From Methylocystis sp. (lineage in GTDB: Bacteria > Pseudomonadota > Alphaproteobacteria > Rhizobiales > Beijerinckiaceae): a DNA stretch of 47,887 nt. The stretch's first letter is position 1. Every line of letters starts with the position of its first letter. The DNA is taken from the NCBI GenBank assembly GCA_016177005.1, contig JACOWC010000056.1, forward strand, positions 1 through 47,887, given 5' to 3'. Shown piece after piece: positions 1-9,222 of this stretch. The translations under genes were made by a program, and so were the position numbers. A model generated the notes under the pieces. The model ran no database searches, had not been told where the DNA came from, and saw only the letters and a program-made list of their open reading frames with translations.

Positions 1-371
1 GCTGCGGTCTCCCCGGGCGCGTTCACGAGAGTCGTGGCGAGGCCGCATGCGAGGAGGAAATAGATCGGACCGTCCGGAATAATGAAGTAGCGTACGTCGA
101 AGAGCGCGATGAGACAGAGCGCGGCGAAGAGGGCGAGACTCGGGAGCAAGAGCCATCCGACGTCGGCCGCCTGAAACGCGAGCCAGACGCCCCCGAGACC
201 AGCCGCCCAGGCGGTGGGCGCGAACTCGCGCCCTTCACCGCAGGCGCGCAAAATGTTGCAAGCCAGCGGCGCAAGAGCCCGGCGGCGGCGGGCGCAGGCG
301 GGCGACCGCCCGAACGATGAGAGAAACGTGACGAAGCTTGCCGCGCTTGCATCCCTTTGCAGCAACTTCAC
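1..371 (-). CDS. Prepilin (type IV leader) peptidase, A24 family, 3' part cut by window edge
   Basis: Inner-membrane aspartic protease that would cleave the leader of pseudopilins such as GspG and GspK encoded nearby. The minus-strand frame is open from about 371 to the edge. It contains hydrophobic segments and the motif FDVRYFIIPD, which matches the first catalytic aspartate region of A24 peptidases (D-x-R-x3-IPD). The second catalytic Asp would lie off the window. No ATG is available; a GTG at 371 (VKLLQRDASAA) preceded by GAAAG is the best start, so the start is uncertain. No N-terminal methylase cysteine domain is visible in the 123 residues present, suggesting the short CpaA-like form. 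It points away from gspD. The family call rests on one motif plus hydrophobicity and on the secretion-gene context. Confidence 0.72.
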   Translation of the reverse strand, partial: MKLLQRDASAASFVTFLSSFGRSPACARRRRALAPLACNILRACGEGREFAPTAWAAGLGGVWLAFQAADVGWLLLPSLALFAALCLIALFDVRYFIIPDGPIYFLLACGLATTLVNAPGETA

Positions 372-471
372 CCCACTTTCGCCGGGAGCGCCTATAAGCC
401 TGGAACGGCTCGGCCTCGCCCTCATCCAGCCCAGTATACGGCTCCTATTGGCCCCGTCCCGGTTGCGACAA

Positions 472-597
472 TCTGCTTTACGCCTTCAGCCGTTTCCAGC
501 CTGTCGTTGCCAAATGCAGATAACGGTCGATTCCAAAAGTTTAGAGCGCGCTTTACACGAAAAACCGGATGCTGCTTTTTCCGCGCGCCGCGCTCCA
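472..597 (+). repeat. Interspersed palindromic repeat, copy A (diverged 5' half)
   Basis: The 3' half (about 525-597) matches the 117-bp repeat seen at 36550, 37757 and 45318: TCGATTCCAAAAGTTTAGAG, then CGCGCTTTACACGAAAAACC and a GC-rich end. The 5' half is degraded. It lies in the 337-bp gap between the prepilin peptidase and gspD. The remainder of that gap (372-471, 598-708) shows no gene, and no promoter that I can defend. Confidence 0.75.
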
Positions 598-708
598 GGA
601 AACCGGAAGAGTTCCAGCCGCCCGTCGGCTCGTGGCGAAGGTTCCGCAAACATGTTAAATTGAGGCAAATCTGTTCAGCATGGCGGTCAACCCACAGGTC
701 GTAGACTT

Positions 709-3114
709 TTGCGTCGTGTCCTTCGAGCACTATTCTTGGCTACGGCGCTTGCCGGGTTTGCAGGTTGCGAGTCTACAACGATGGGGGGCCCTCCCGTCGC
801 CGAGTGGAATATCGAACCTATCGACCGTGGTCCCCGAGGCGATGGGGACGGCAGACGCGGCGATGGCGTCTCGCTGTCGCGGTCGGCGTCCGGGCGAGCG
901 GTGGTTTCAACCGGAACGGGAAGATTTATCGGTTCGGGGCGCAGCCGCTCAGCGGCGACAGAGCCCGTGAGCGAAGACGGCGTCACCCTGAACCTCGTCA
1001 ATCTCCCGATCGCGCAGGCCGCCAAGATTGTCATCGGCGACATCCTGGGCGGCGATTATGTCGTCGATCCCAAGCTCGACGGCAAGGTGACGGTTCATAC
1101 CGCCAAACCGGTGCGCCGAAGCGCGGCGCTCGATCTCTTTCAGTCCGGTCTGCGCGTCGCCGGCGCTTCGGTGGTCAAGTCGGGCGGAAGCTACAAAATC
1201 GTCCCCATCGAGCAGGCGGCGACCTCGGGCGAGGCCATTTCTACCGACCCCGTCTCGCCGGAATCGAGCCCGCTGGGAGAAAGCGCGCGGGTCGTGCAGT
1301 TGCGCTATGTCTCCGCCTCGGAGATGAAGCGCGTTCTGGAGCCGATTGCCGAACATGGGAGTATCGTGCGCGCCGACGACGCCCGCAATACGTTGACGCT
1401 GTCAGGCACGGCACAGGACATTGCGACGCTCCAGGACGCGATCAGCATGTTCGACATCGACACGATGCGCGGCATGTCGTTCGCGCTGGCGCCGGTGCGC
1501 AGCGGCGACGCCGACTCTCTCGCCGACGATCTGAAAAACATTTTCGGCTCCGAAAAGGAAGGGCCGATGGGCGGGATGATCCGATTCATCGGCAATAAGA
1601 AGCTCTCGTCAATTCTCGTCATTTCCTCGCAACCACAATATCTTGCCCGTGCGCGCGCATGGATCGAGAAGCTCGACGCCCGCGCCGAGGACAGCGAGAA
1701 GCGGTTTTTCACCTATCGGGTCCAGAACCGTCCGGCCAAAGAGCTGATGATAGTGCTCGCGTCCATTTTCGGGTCCAAAGGCCAGGCCGAGTCAGGCGTG
1801 GCGCCGCGCTTCGGCCAGTCCGCGATGTCTTCCGGCGCTGGCATGGGCGGCGGCCAGGCTCCAACGAGCCCGCTCGGCGCTCTCTCCGCGGCAGGGCCGA
1901 CCGGTGGCGCTGGCTCGAGCGCTCTGGGCGGCGGCGGCGGACTTGGCGGCGGCGGAATCGGCGGCGGCGGCTTTGGGATGGGCGGGGGCCCGACTCCTAC
2001 AGCCGGCGGCGGCTCGCTTGGCTCGGGCGGCATCAGCGGCTTAAGCGTTCCAGGCGGACCTGAGTCTGGTCGTGGGGCTGGCCCAACGCCCGCAATAAGT
2101 CTCGACAACGACCGTTACAAACTTGGCGTCGACGACGCCAAAAACGCGCTCGTCATCATGTCGACGTCCGAGGACTATCGCCGTATTCGAGCGGTCATCG
2201 AGACGCTGGACGTTCTGCCCAATCAGGTGTTTCTCGAGGCGACGATCGCAGAGGTGAAGCTCAACGACAGTCTCCGCTTCGGCGTGCGCTGGTTCATGCA
2301 GAAAAACGCCAACCTGTTCGGCTTCTCCGGTCTCCCCGGACAGCCCGCCGCTGCAAACACATTGCTCGGCCAGAATCTTCTCGGCGCCAGCGTCGGGGCG
2401 GCCTTCCCGGGCTTTGCATACGCCTTCAGGGCCTTGAACCAGCAGGTCACGCTGAGCGCGCTCAATCAGATAACCGAAGTGAACGTCATTTCGACGCCCT
2501 CCTTGACCGTGCTCGACAATCGCGAAGCCCTGTTGCAGGTGGGCGACCAAATCCCGGTGCAAACGCTGCAAAGCGTCTCGGCGATCGGCAATACGTTCAA
2601 TTCCGTGAACTACACTAACACCGGCGTTATTTTGAAGATCACGCCCCACATCAGCGAAAGCGGCCGCATCATGCTCGAGCTCGAGCAGGAGGTCTCCAAC
2701 GTCGATCCCAACACGCCGCCCGGCAGCACAACGCCGACTATTCAGCAGCGCCGCGTGCGGACGCAGGTCGTCGTCAACGACTCCGAGTCGCTGATGCTCG
2801 GCGGTCTCGTCAAGGATCAACGCGGTCGCGCCGCCGACCAGATCCCCGTCGTCGGCGACATTCCGATTGTCGGCAGCGCGTTCAAGGAGAAGCGCGACGC
2901 TATCGACAAGACCGAGCTCGTCATCATGATCACGCCGCATGTTGTGCGCTCGCTGAGCGAAGGCCGCGAGATTACCGAGGAATTTAAGCGCAAGCTGCTC
3001 GACATTTCCACGCGCGCGATCGGAAGGCCTCATGACATTGAACAGTCGGTGCGGCGCACCGTCCTCGATCCGTGGTCGAAGAGTCCCTGGCGCGCCGACC
3101 GCGAAACGCGATGA
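709..3114 (+). CDS. gspD: Type II secretion system secretin GspD
   Basis: Outer-membrane channel of a type II secretion system. The 801-residue product starts with a lipoprotein-type signal (hydrophobic stretch ending FAGC at residue 20). N0/N1-type domains follow from about residue 93 (VTLNLVNLPIAQAAKIV). A glycine-rich linker at about 377-460 is unusually long. The secretin domain runs from about residue 505 (VFLEATIAEVKLNDSLRFGV) to 770, with the typical NVISTPSLTVLDN, VQVVVNDSESLMLGGL-like and IPVVGDIPIVGSAF segments. The first start after the upstream in-frame stop is TTG at 709; no better start fits the signal peptide. It converges on gspK with only 3 bp between the stop codons, so any terminator must lie inside the coding regions. 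Other gsp genes (C, E, F, H-J, L-N) are not in the window. Confidence 0.93.
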   Translation: MRRVLRALFLATALAGFAGCESTTMGGPPVAEWNIEPIDRGPRGDGDGRRGDGVSLSRSASGRAVVSTGTGRFIGSGRSRSAATEPVSEDGVTLNLVNLPIAQAAKIVIGDILGGDYVVDPKLDGKVTVHTAKPVRRSAALDLFQSGLRVAGASVVKSGGSYKIVPIEQAATSGEAISTDPVSPESSPLGESARVVQLRYVSASEMKRVLEPIAEHGSIVRADDARNTLTLSGTAQDIATLQDAISMFDIDTMRGMSFALAPVRSGDADSLADDLKNIFGSEKEGPMGGMIRFIGNKKLSSILVISSQPQYLARARAWIEKLDARAEDSEKRFFTYRVQNRPAKELMIVLASIFGSKGQAESGVAPRFGQSAMSSGAGMGGGQAPTSPLGALSAAGPTGGAGSSALGGGGGLGGGGIGGGGFGMGGGPTPTAGGGSLGSGGISGLSVPGGPESGRGAGPTPAISLDNDRYKLGVDDAKNALVIMSTSEDYRRIRAVIETLDVLPNQVFLEATIAEVKLNDSLRFGVRWFMQKNANLFGFSGLPGQPAAANTLLGQNLLGASVGAAFPGFAYAFRALNQQVTLSALNQITEVNVISTPSLTVLDNREALLQVGDQIPVQTLQSVSAIGNTFNSVNYTNTGVILKITPHISESGRIMLELEQEVSNVDPNTPPGSTTPTIQQRRVRTQVVVNDSESLMLGGLVKDQRGRAADQIPVVGDIPIVGSAFKEKRDAIDKTELVIMITPHVVRSLSEGREITEEFKRKLLDISTRAIGRPHDIEQSVRRTVLDPWSKSPWRADRETR

Positions 3115-3117
3115 TGG

Positions 3118-4083
3118 TCAGCAGTCTGGAATGCCGGCGCCGTTGGTTGCGATCAACAGGCGAAGTTGATCCACATATTTCGACTGTCCGCGCCGCATTT
3201 CCTTGATGGCGAACGCCTTGCCGTTCGACTCGCGCAGATCCAGGATCGCATCCTTGGCCGTGGTTTGACCTGTCGCGAGCAGCGCTTCGACATGAATGAG
3301 ATAAGCGCCGCGGTCTCCCGGTTGTATGAGATTGCCGGGGAAGCGCGGATCGTTGCGCTTGAGCTTATTGGGATAGGGCGCGGCCGTCAGCGCCTGCACG
3401 TCCTCGATCGCGAAGCCGGCGAGCGCCGCAAAAAGACCCGGGGGGCTGGTCATCGGATTGACGCCCGGACTACGCGAATGAACCGTGACGAAAGGGACGA
3501 GGGCGCGAAACAACGACGGCTCCACCCCGCTGACCTGATCGAGCTCCATCACCGTCTCAAACGGCGCGCGCTTCGGCCCGAACGGCTTGTCTGAGGGGGC
3601 GGTCGTCTCCATTTGGGCGACGCTCGGCGTCGCGCGGAACTCGACGATCGACTTTGACGCCGCCTCCGCCGCGCGAGCGTCGAGCCCCAGGCCGACGAGC
3701 GTCATCTGCAGCAATTCTGGCGTCGCGGCGTTGAGATCGACCTTTCCGCTTTCTTCTTCGACCGCGAGAGCTATCGCCGCGCCGTCGAAGACGCAATAGT
3801 TCGGCGCGCCGTCGTAAACGGCGGCGCTCTCCGGCCGCGTCGCGCTCAAGTCACGCTCTGCGAGGAGCTTAAGCGTTACGAGATTGACGACGCCTTGCGC
3901 AAGATAGCCGGCCTGCGTGGCGCTTGCGATATTATGCGCCGTTTGCAGGCGCAGGCGCCCCGTCGTCATGAAGGAAACGACGAGCAGCGAGATAATGCCC
4001 GTGCCCCAGATGACGGCGAGCAGCGCAAAGCCGCCGCGCTTTCCTGTCCGCTGCGCCGGCCGATGTTTGGGCGCGCCAGTCAC
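3118..4083 (-). CDS. gspK: Type II secretion minor pseudopilin GspK
   Basis: Tip component of the type II secretion pseudopilus. The 321-residue product has a basic N-terminus and a type IV pilin-like helix (GFALLAVIWGTGIISLLVVS, residues about 18-37) preceded by the G required by the prepilin peptidase. The large C-terminal domain contains LNAATPELLQMTLVGLGL and a helix-hairpin-like segment typical of GspK. Glu at position +5 of the mature pilin is absent, as is usual for GspK. Its start overlaps the gspG stop (ATGA, 4080-4083), indicating translational coupling with GspG as one operon. Confidence 0.9.
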   Translation of the reverse strand: MTGAPKHRPAQRTGKRGGFALLAVIWGTGIISLLVVSFMTTGRLRLQTAHNIASATQAGYLAQGVVNLVTLKLLAERDLSATRPESAAVYDGAPNYCVFDGAAIALAVEEESGKVDLNAATPELLQMTLVGLGLDARAAEAASKSIVEFRATPSVAQMETTAPSDKPFGPKRAPFETVMELDQVSGVEPSLFRALVPFVTVHSRSPGVNPMTSPPGLFAALAGFAIEDVQALTAAPYPNKLKRNDPRFPGNLIQPGDRGAYLIHVEALLATGQTTAKDAILDLRESNGKAFAIKEMRRGQSKYVDQLRLLIATNGAGIPDC

Positions 4084-4577
4084 TTCGCCGGCGATGTGCG
4101 CGAGAGCGAGGCCGATCCGCCCTCGCGCCCTTCCGGCCCTAGCGAGCCGACGTCATAAGGGCCGTTCTGCCCGGGCGCGCGATAGAGGAACGCATGGCCC
4201 CAAGGGTCCTTCGGCACACTCGTCGTCTTCAGATAGGGGCCGTTCCAGGAAGAGGCGCTCGCTGGCCTCTGGACCAGCGCGTTGAGCCCTTCTTCGCTCG
4301 AAGGATAGCGGCCTGCGTCGAGGTAGAAGAGGTCTAGCGCGCTGGCGATATTCTCCATCTGGATCTGCGCTGTCTTCACCTTCGACTCCGAGAGGTAATT
4401 CAGCACACGAGGCCCCACGAGGCTGGCAATCGACCCGATGATCGCCAGAACGACGAGCATTTCGACGAGCGTAAAACCGGCCCGCCGGGACAGCCGGCGC
4501 GAAAAACGCTTACGCCGTTTTGGCGGCGCCTTTGGAGACCCCTCGAAAAGAGCGAACCGCGCACTTTCGTGATGCAT
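4080..4577 (-). CDS. gspG: Type II secretion major pseudopilin GspG
   Basis: Main subunit of the pseudopilus. The prepilin motif RRAGFTLVEMLVVLAIIG shows the cleavage Gly and the conserved Glu5. It is followed by the GspG signature region (GRYPSSEEGLNALV, NGPYLK, DPWGHAFLYRAPG, PYDVGSLG). The start was set at ATG 4577 because GGAGGAAAGGA sits immediately before it. An ATG 18 bp further upstream is in frame but overlaps that ribosome site. The leader before the cleavage site is about 34 residues, longer than the usual 6-10. About 165 residues in total. First gene of the gspG-gspK operon. Confidence 0.93.
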   Translation of the reverse strand: MHHESARFALFEGSPKAPPKRRKRFSRRLSRRAGFTLVEMLVVLAIIGSIASLVGPRVLNYLSESKVKTAQIQMENIASALDLFYLDAGRYPSSEEGLNALVQRPASASSWNGPYLKTTSVPKDPWGHAFLYRAPGQNGPYDVGSLGPEGREGGSASLSRTSPAK

Positions 4578-4662
4578 TCCTTTCCTCCATGTCATTTTTG
4601 TTTATCTCAAAGGCGCAGATGAATTAAAATCTGAATCGGCGCAAATCGCGGCCGCGCATCGC

Positions 4663-5043
4663 TCACAGTTCGACATAAACGTCGCAGCCATATATCGACG
4701 TCGGATTTCCAAGGGAATCCTCAATCTTATTCCAGCATCTGCCGACCCCGGCGATTATTCGATAGATAAAGACCCCTTCCGCCTCGACAGCGCGGCGCTC
4801 AGGCGCCCTCCGTCTGCCCAAATAGTTGAAATACGAAGCAGCAATGTCATCGCCGCATCGATAAAGCGTGCCGCGATCGAGGAGGAATACGCCGCTTCGG
4901 TCCTTGGCCTGACTGATGCAGTAGGAGTAATGCATGAGAGCGTCAGGCGTGATGCTTATCTGCGCTGTCGCGCCCGATGTCGCGAGCGGCGGCGCGAGAC
5001 AGACGATCAATCGAAAGACCAATGCGCTATAGGTCTTTGTCAT
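4663..5043 (-). CDS. Small secreted protein of unknown function
   Basis: A 126-residue protein with an N-terminal signal peptide (hydrophobic core ALVFRLIVCLAPPLA, cleavage likely near SGATAQ). A strong AGGAG lies six bases before the ATG. The mature part has four cysteines (YCISQ, YRCGDD, GRCWNK, YGCDVY), which could form two disulfides in the periplasm or outside. I recognise no family. It sits between gspG and a glycosyltransferase on the same strand but with gaps, so it may be its own transcript. It could be a substrate of the neighbouring secretion system, but that is only a guess from position. Confidence 0.7.
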   Translation of the reverse strand: MTKTYSALVFRLIVCLAPPLATSGATAQISITPDALMHYSYCISQAKDRSGVFLLDRGTLYRCGDDIAASYFNYLGRRRAPERRAVEAEGVFIYRIIAGVGRCWNKIEDSLGNPTSIYGCDVYVEL

Positions 5044-5181
5044 ATTGACTCCTATCGAGCGGAGCGCGCCGAGGCTTTGTACGGCGGTTTAAACCGCTAT
5101 GCAATCCGTCTTTGCTCCCGTCGAAAATTGTGCGGGTATTTCTGGCGCGCCGCGGGCTCTACCGCGCGCCGCGGCGGCGAG

Positions 5182-7713
5182 CTACGCAAATGGCTCTTGT
5201 TCTTTAGAGACCGGCTGATCCAAGGGCTGGCGCGGAGGCGGGGGGGGTTCAGCGTGTGATGGCGGAATCTGCTCCCTGAGCCTGTTCGAAACATTTCGCG
5301 AGAGCGCCCATGTGGAATATCGATCCGCGACGAGATGGCGAGCCGCGTCAGCTTTCTCCCGCGCCGCCGCGTAATCCTCGTATACCCGACGCAATTGTTT
5401 GACGGCCGCAGAATGATCCGGATCCGCCCATCGCTGATGGCGTGTCGCGTACGGATACTGCTCCGGTTCAACCGAAATCAGACGATACGGGACAAGAAAG
5501 GCTGTAGCGTCCGTGCAAAAATCGACATTGCCGGAGTAGGCCGTCGTGATCACCGGCACGCCGAGCTTCATCGCCTCGATGATGTGATAGCCGAGCCCCT
5601 CGGCGCGGTGCAGCGACAGGAGCGCGTCCGCCCCTTCGATCAGCGCGTAATGCTTTGCTTCATCCATGTATGCATCGACAAGAGATATGCGGCTGTCCGC
5701 TTCCGCCAGCGAGCGGATCGCTCGCCAGATGGCCTGCTCGTAAGGGCTGTGCGCCTTTTCCGTGCTGTGCGTCTTGATCACGAGACGCACGCGCGGATTG
5801 TTTGGGAAGGCGTGCAAGAAAGCGCGCGCCGCGCCGAGCGGGTTCTTCCGGTGCGCCGAGGAAAGCGCGTCGCCCGCGGTGAGGAAAACGAAATCATCGG
5901 TCGAGACGGCGTCGCCATATGCGCGCGACCGCGCCAGTTCACGCCCGATTGGCGCGACGTCGTCGCAAGAGGAGCCCACGACGAAAGTTTTCGCATGCGA
6001 GGCGAGAGCATCCGCGATGAAACGAGACGCGGCCCAGACTTCGTCGACGAGTGAGAGGCCCAACATTTGTGCGGGGTGGAGCGGCGCGAGTTCGAGATAG
6101 GGAAGCGCAATGTTGTGCGCGCCGGAAAAGGCGTCCGCACAATAAGCGATCGCTTTTGGAAGTTCTTCGAGATTGAGGTGCAGAATATTCACTCGCGCCG
6201 GTCCCAGCGGCGAAAGGACCGTGGGAACCGCCACCGTTTTGTTCGGATGATCGAGAGAGAAATCGCAACATCGAATCTCGTATCCCGTCAGCTCCAGCGC
6301 CCGAACCAGTCGGCGGCAGCTTGCGCCGACGCCGAGCGCCCTTGTGATAGGCCCGATGACTTGAACGTCCACAGGGCTGAGCGGCGCGAGTTCACGGGCC
6401 GCCGCGTAAATTCGCGATCCGGACGCGGTCGTTGTCGTGAAGTCGTTGAGGCGCAGGTCGAAATCGCGCGACGCGATCAAGCCTTTCCATGTTTCGGCAT
6501 CGATCCGTGCAGGCTGCGCCGCAAAGATTGCGTTGCTCAACCTGTCAAAGAACGACCGTCCCTCGGCGTTCTCCGCGAGCAGGGCGTCGCGCCAATCCGG
6601 CGGCGTGAATTTGAGAAGATACGGCGCTGCGGTCGCAAAGAGCAGGACGACGAAATAAACGAATGCCCGGTCTTCGCCGGTCGAGACTCGCAGATTTGCC
6701 AGAAAGGGGTTGCCTTTGATGAAAAGACGCATGAACGGCGAGAGCGGGTAAGGCTCTTCGTTCGGGTTTTGGGGCGTCGCCATGAAGGAGCGGTCGGCGT
6801 CCGAAATGAGACAGTCCTCAACCGAGAGGACTGCCGCGTTGAATGCACCCCAGACAAAGGCGCTTTCGAGCGCGTCGGCGTTTTCCGAGGTTTTCGCGAA
6901 AAGGTCGGCGAATAGTTTCTGCGCGCGCGAGGGGCCGCCGGCAGTCGGCGCCTCGTTGAGAAAGCTGATGTCGGATGCCGACAGCGGCGCGCGCATGTCG
7001 CCGCGCGTTCGGCCATAGGTCGAAAGATACGATCGAAGGAACTCTGCGCTCTCCAACGGCGTTAGGGAAGGCTCGAACAATCTTTCCTGCTGGCTGCGGA
7101 GTCGGACCAAGTCGTGATAGGCGCCGATCGGTCGTCCGAGGCAGATCGGCGGCCCATCGACCGGCGACGGCGCGAGGAGTTGCTCATAAAGTGACGCCGG
7201 CGCGGACGGGTCCGTCCGGCGGCGGCGCGTGGCGGCTTTGGGGCGGGAGAAATTTCTGAATGTCTCCCGAAGATAATCCTCGGCGTCTTTGGGAAGAGGC
7301 GCCCGCGGTCGCGTCGGCGCCGGGTCGAGATTTGTTATGAGTCGGGTGCGGCTGGCGTCGAGCGCGAAAACTTCCAACTTTCGCGATGTCGAGGCGTTCA
7401 TGCGCCGAACGTCTAACTCGAACCCATGCGCGCCGTCGCCGACGCCGGCAGAGAGCAGATCGTCCCGACGTAGATTTGCAAGCGCTTGACCCGCGAAAGC
7501 GCCATCCACGAAAACATCGACCAGGCAACGACGTCCCGGATCGTTCGGAAAGTAGGCCCAGCCATAGACTCTGCCGTGTTCAACCGTATCGACATGGCCG
7601 ACCGCGCGCGCCGAACCGCCAAAATATGCGGAAATGCGGCGCAGGAGCTTCACGCTCCGTTCTCGCCTTTCGGGCCCGGGGGATCGCGCTCCGCGAAGCG
7701 ACGAATGTCCCAT
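5182..7713 (-). CDS. Large glycosyltransferase, GT4-type catalytic domain with N-terminal accessory domain
   Basis: About 843 residues. The C-terminal third has the GT-B retaining signature: HRAEGLGYHIIEAMKLG gives the E-x7-E pair, followed by GVPVITTAYSGN. Upstream lies a Rossmann-like region with NILHLNLEELP and SRFIADAL. The N-terminus has a separate beta-rich module (GHVDTVEHGRVYGWAYFP ... GDGAHGFEL), a pattern I have seen joined to polysaccharide glycosyltransferases but cannot name. The tail is proline-rich (PPPPPRQPLDQP). Start chosen at ATG 7713 because AGGGA precedes it; in-frame starts further upstream lack such a site. Probably makes exopolysaccharide or decorates lipopolysaccharide, given the adjacent transferases; the sugar donor cannot be told. 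Confidence 0.85.
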   Translation of the reverse strand: MGHSSLRGARSPGPERRERSVKLLRRISAYFGGSARAVGHVDTVEHGRVYGWAYFPNDPGRRCLVDVFVDGAFAGQALANLRRDDLLSAGVGDGAHGFELDVRRMNASTSRKLEVFALDASRTRLITNLDPAPTRPRAPLPKDAEDYLRETFRNFSRPKAATRRRRTDPSAPASLYEQLLAPSPVDGPPICLGRPIGAYHDLVRLRSQQERLFEPSLTPLESAEFLRSYLSTYGRTRGDMRAPLSASDISFLNEAPTAGGPSRAQKLFADLFAKTSENADALESAFVWGAFNAAVLSVEDCLISDADRSFMATPQNPNEEPYPLSPFMRLFIKGNPFLANLRVSTGEDRAFVYFVVLLFATAAPYLLKFTPPDWRDALLAENAEGRSFFDRLSNAIFAAQPARIDAETWKGLIASRDFDLRLNDFTTTTASGSRIYAAARELAPLSPVDVQVIGPITRALGVGASCRRLVRALELTGYEIRCCDFSLDHPNKTVAVPTVLSPLGPARVNILHLNLEELPKAIAYCADAFSGAHNIALPYLELAPLHPAQMLGLSLVDEVWAASRFIADALASHAKTFVVGSSCDDVAPIGRELARSRAYGDAVSTDDFVFLTAGDALSSAHRKNPLGAARAFLHAFPNNPRVRLVIKTHSTEKAHSPYEQAIWRAIRSLAEADSRISLVDAYMDEAKHYALIEGADALLSLHRAEGLGYHIIEAMKLGVPVITTAYSGNVDFCTDATAFLVPYRLISVEPEQYPYATRHQRWADPDHSAAVKQLRRVYEDYAAAREKADAARHLVADRYSTWALSRNVSNRLREQIPPSHAEPPPPPRQPLDQPVSKEQEPFA

Positions 7714-7881
7714 CTGTTTTCCCTGGGATCGCCGGTGTTTGGTTTCATGGTCAATTGTCGTAACGCCGCGCCGCTTGTCCAACAAGGCTCGGTTTCGGTT
7801 GTTTCGTTTTGAAAAAGGTAATGCCTGAAAATGCGGTTTTTGTCACTCTCCGTGGAGGTGATCGGCTGGGCGAAATTCTAG

Positions 7882-8010
7882 ATCGTTAAGCGGCGCGCCT
7901 CGATCGCCCGCTATGTTGCGTTTCATGACGAACCGCGGCTGCATTCGGCGCTTGACCGTGGGACGCCGGACGAGGCTTACTTCGGCGCAAGGATAATGGC
8001 GGCGCCATAA
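7882..8010 (+). pseudogene. IS3-family transposase (OrfB) C-terminal fragment
   Basis: The plus-strand frame right after a TAG reads IVKRRASIARYVAFHDEPRL then HSALDRGTPDEAYFGA and stops at 8010. This is the characteristic tail of IS3-type integrase-core transposases (usual form YNxxRPHSAL-x-TPxEAYF). Only 42 codons survive, with no DDE residues, so the gene is dead. It lies between two glycosyltransferase genes, one of them broken. Confidence 0.8.
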
Positions 8011-8155
8011 GCGGTCGCGACGATTTTGATGCAGCTCTGATCGCGCTGCCTCCTCCCGACGCCGCATCAACATCGCAAGGCTCCGCAATCAGCGTAACCC
8101 GGCAGGAATCCGCTTAACTTCCGCGGGGAGCGGTCCAAACAACCGGGGCCAGCTT
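7882..8155 (+). mobile_element. Remnant of the right end of an IS3-type insertion sequence
   Basis: The transposase tail (7882-8010) is followed by a non-coding stretch ending near GTCCAAACAACCGGGGCCAG (about 8130-8150). From memory this resembles the conserved right-end sequence of IS3-type elements in alphaproteobacteria. No left end, no first reading frame and no target duplication can be found. The 7714-8188 gap between genes holds nothing else that I recognise. Confidence 0.55.
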
Positions 8156-8188
8156 TCTTGCCCATAACGGATATTCTGGGTTCGGACA

Positions 8189-9191
8189 GTGATCGTCGTT
8201 CACATCATGGGCTCTATTCTTGCAGAGGCGTCTGGCCCGTCGCACAGCGTTCCCGCATTGGTCGCCGCGCAACGAACACGCGGAGCAGATGCTAGATTGT
8301 GGACCGTTGAGCGCAATGCCGAATGGTGTCGAGATCCTTCTTATCACAGAACATTTCCGGTCGATGCGTCGTCCCGTCTTGGGCTTAATCCGGCGCGGGC
8401 GTCGGCCGCGCTGAATCGAGCTCTCAGGAAGATTGCCGCGCCGGGGGTCGTGTTCCACAGTCACGGTCTGTGGCTGATGCCCAATGTTGTCCCCGCGAGA
8501 TTCGTTCGGCATGGCGGCGCGGTTTTCGCATTGAGCCCCCGTGGCATGCTTGCGCCCGCGGCGATGTCGTATTCACAAAATAAGAAGCGACTCTTCTGGC
8601 GCTGTTATCAGCATCGCGCTCTCAAGAGGGCCGCATTCCTTCACGCAACCGCTAAGAGCGAATTGGACGAGATTCGTGCGGCTGGCTTATCGAATCCCGT
8701 TGCGGTCATTCCCAACGGGGTGTCGATCCCCGAAGCGTCGACAGGAAGATCGAATTCGCCGAACGGTCAGACGTTACTCTCATTGGGTCGCTTGCATCCC
8801 AAAAAGAATATCGAGGCTCTCGTGCGGGCATGGAGTCGTGTGGAATCAAACTTTCCGACGTGGTCGTTACGAATCGTCGGGCCAGATCGCAATGACGGTG
8901 GCCGAGGCCTTGGCGGTCGGAACGCCTGCGGTCGTCACTCATGGGGCGCCGTGGGCGGAGCTGGACGCCAAGGGGTGCGGTTGGTGGATCGGCGGCGACG
9001 AAGATGCTTTGGAAGGCGGTCTGCGCAGCGCTATGGGCGTACCTCCTCATGAGCTGGGAGCAATGGGCGCGCGAGGACGCGCATGGATGGAAAAGGACTT
9101 TAGCTGGAACGCCGTTGCACAAAAGATGGTCGAGGTATACCGGTGGTCGCTGGGTCAGGGAGATCGGCCCGAGTGGGTGAAGTTAGTCTGA
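8189..9191 (+). pseudogene. Glycosyltransferase (GT4 type) broken by an internal deletion and frame change
   Basis: From GTG 8189 the first frame encodes a normal GT4 N-terminal half (HSHGLWLMPNVVPARFVRHG, FALSPRGMLAPAA, VIPNGVSIPEAS, LLSLGRLHPKKNIEALVRAW) and reaches LRIVGPD near 8887. Coding sense then jumps to the next frame, resuming at MTVAEALAVGTPAVVTHGAP and running to the stop at 9191. In intact relatives roughly 60-80 residues separate these motifs, including the first Glu of E-x7-E. Here both the segment and that Glu are missing, so a deletion with frame shift has inactivated the gene. It lies next to the IS remnant. A sequencing error alone would not explain the missing residues. 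Confidence 0.82.
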
Positions 9192-9222
9192 ACGCGCAAA
9201 ATCGCCAATCTGCGAGGGTGTG

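Noticed and set aside
422-730. Minus-strand open frame over the gap before gspD
   Set aside because: It is the repeat read backwards plus the 5' end of gspD; arginine-rich and without a ribosome site.
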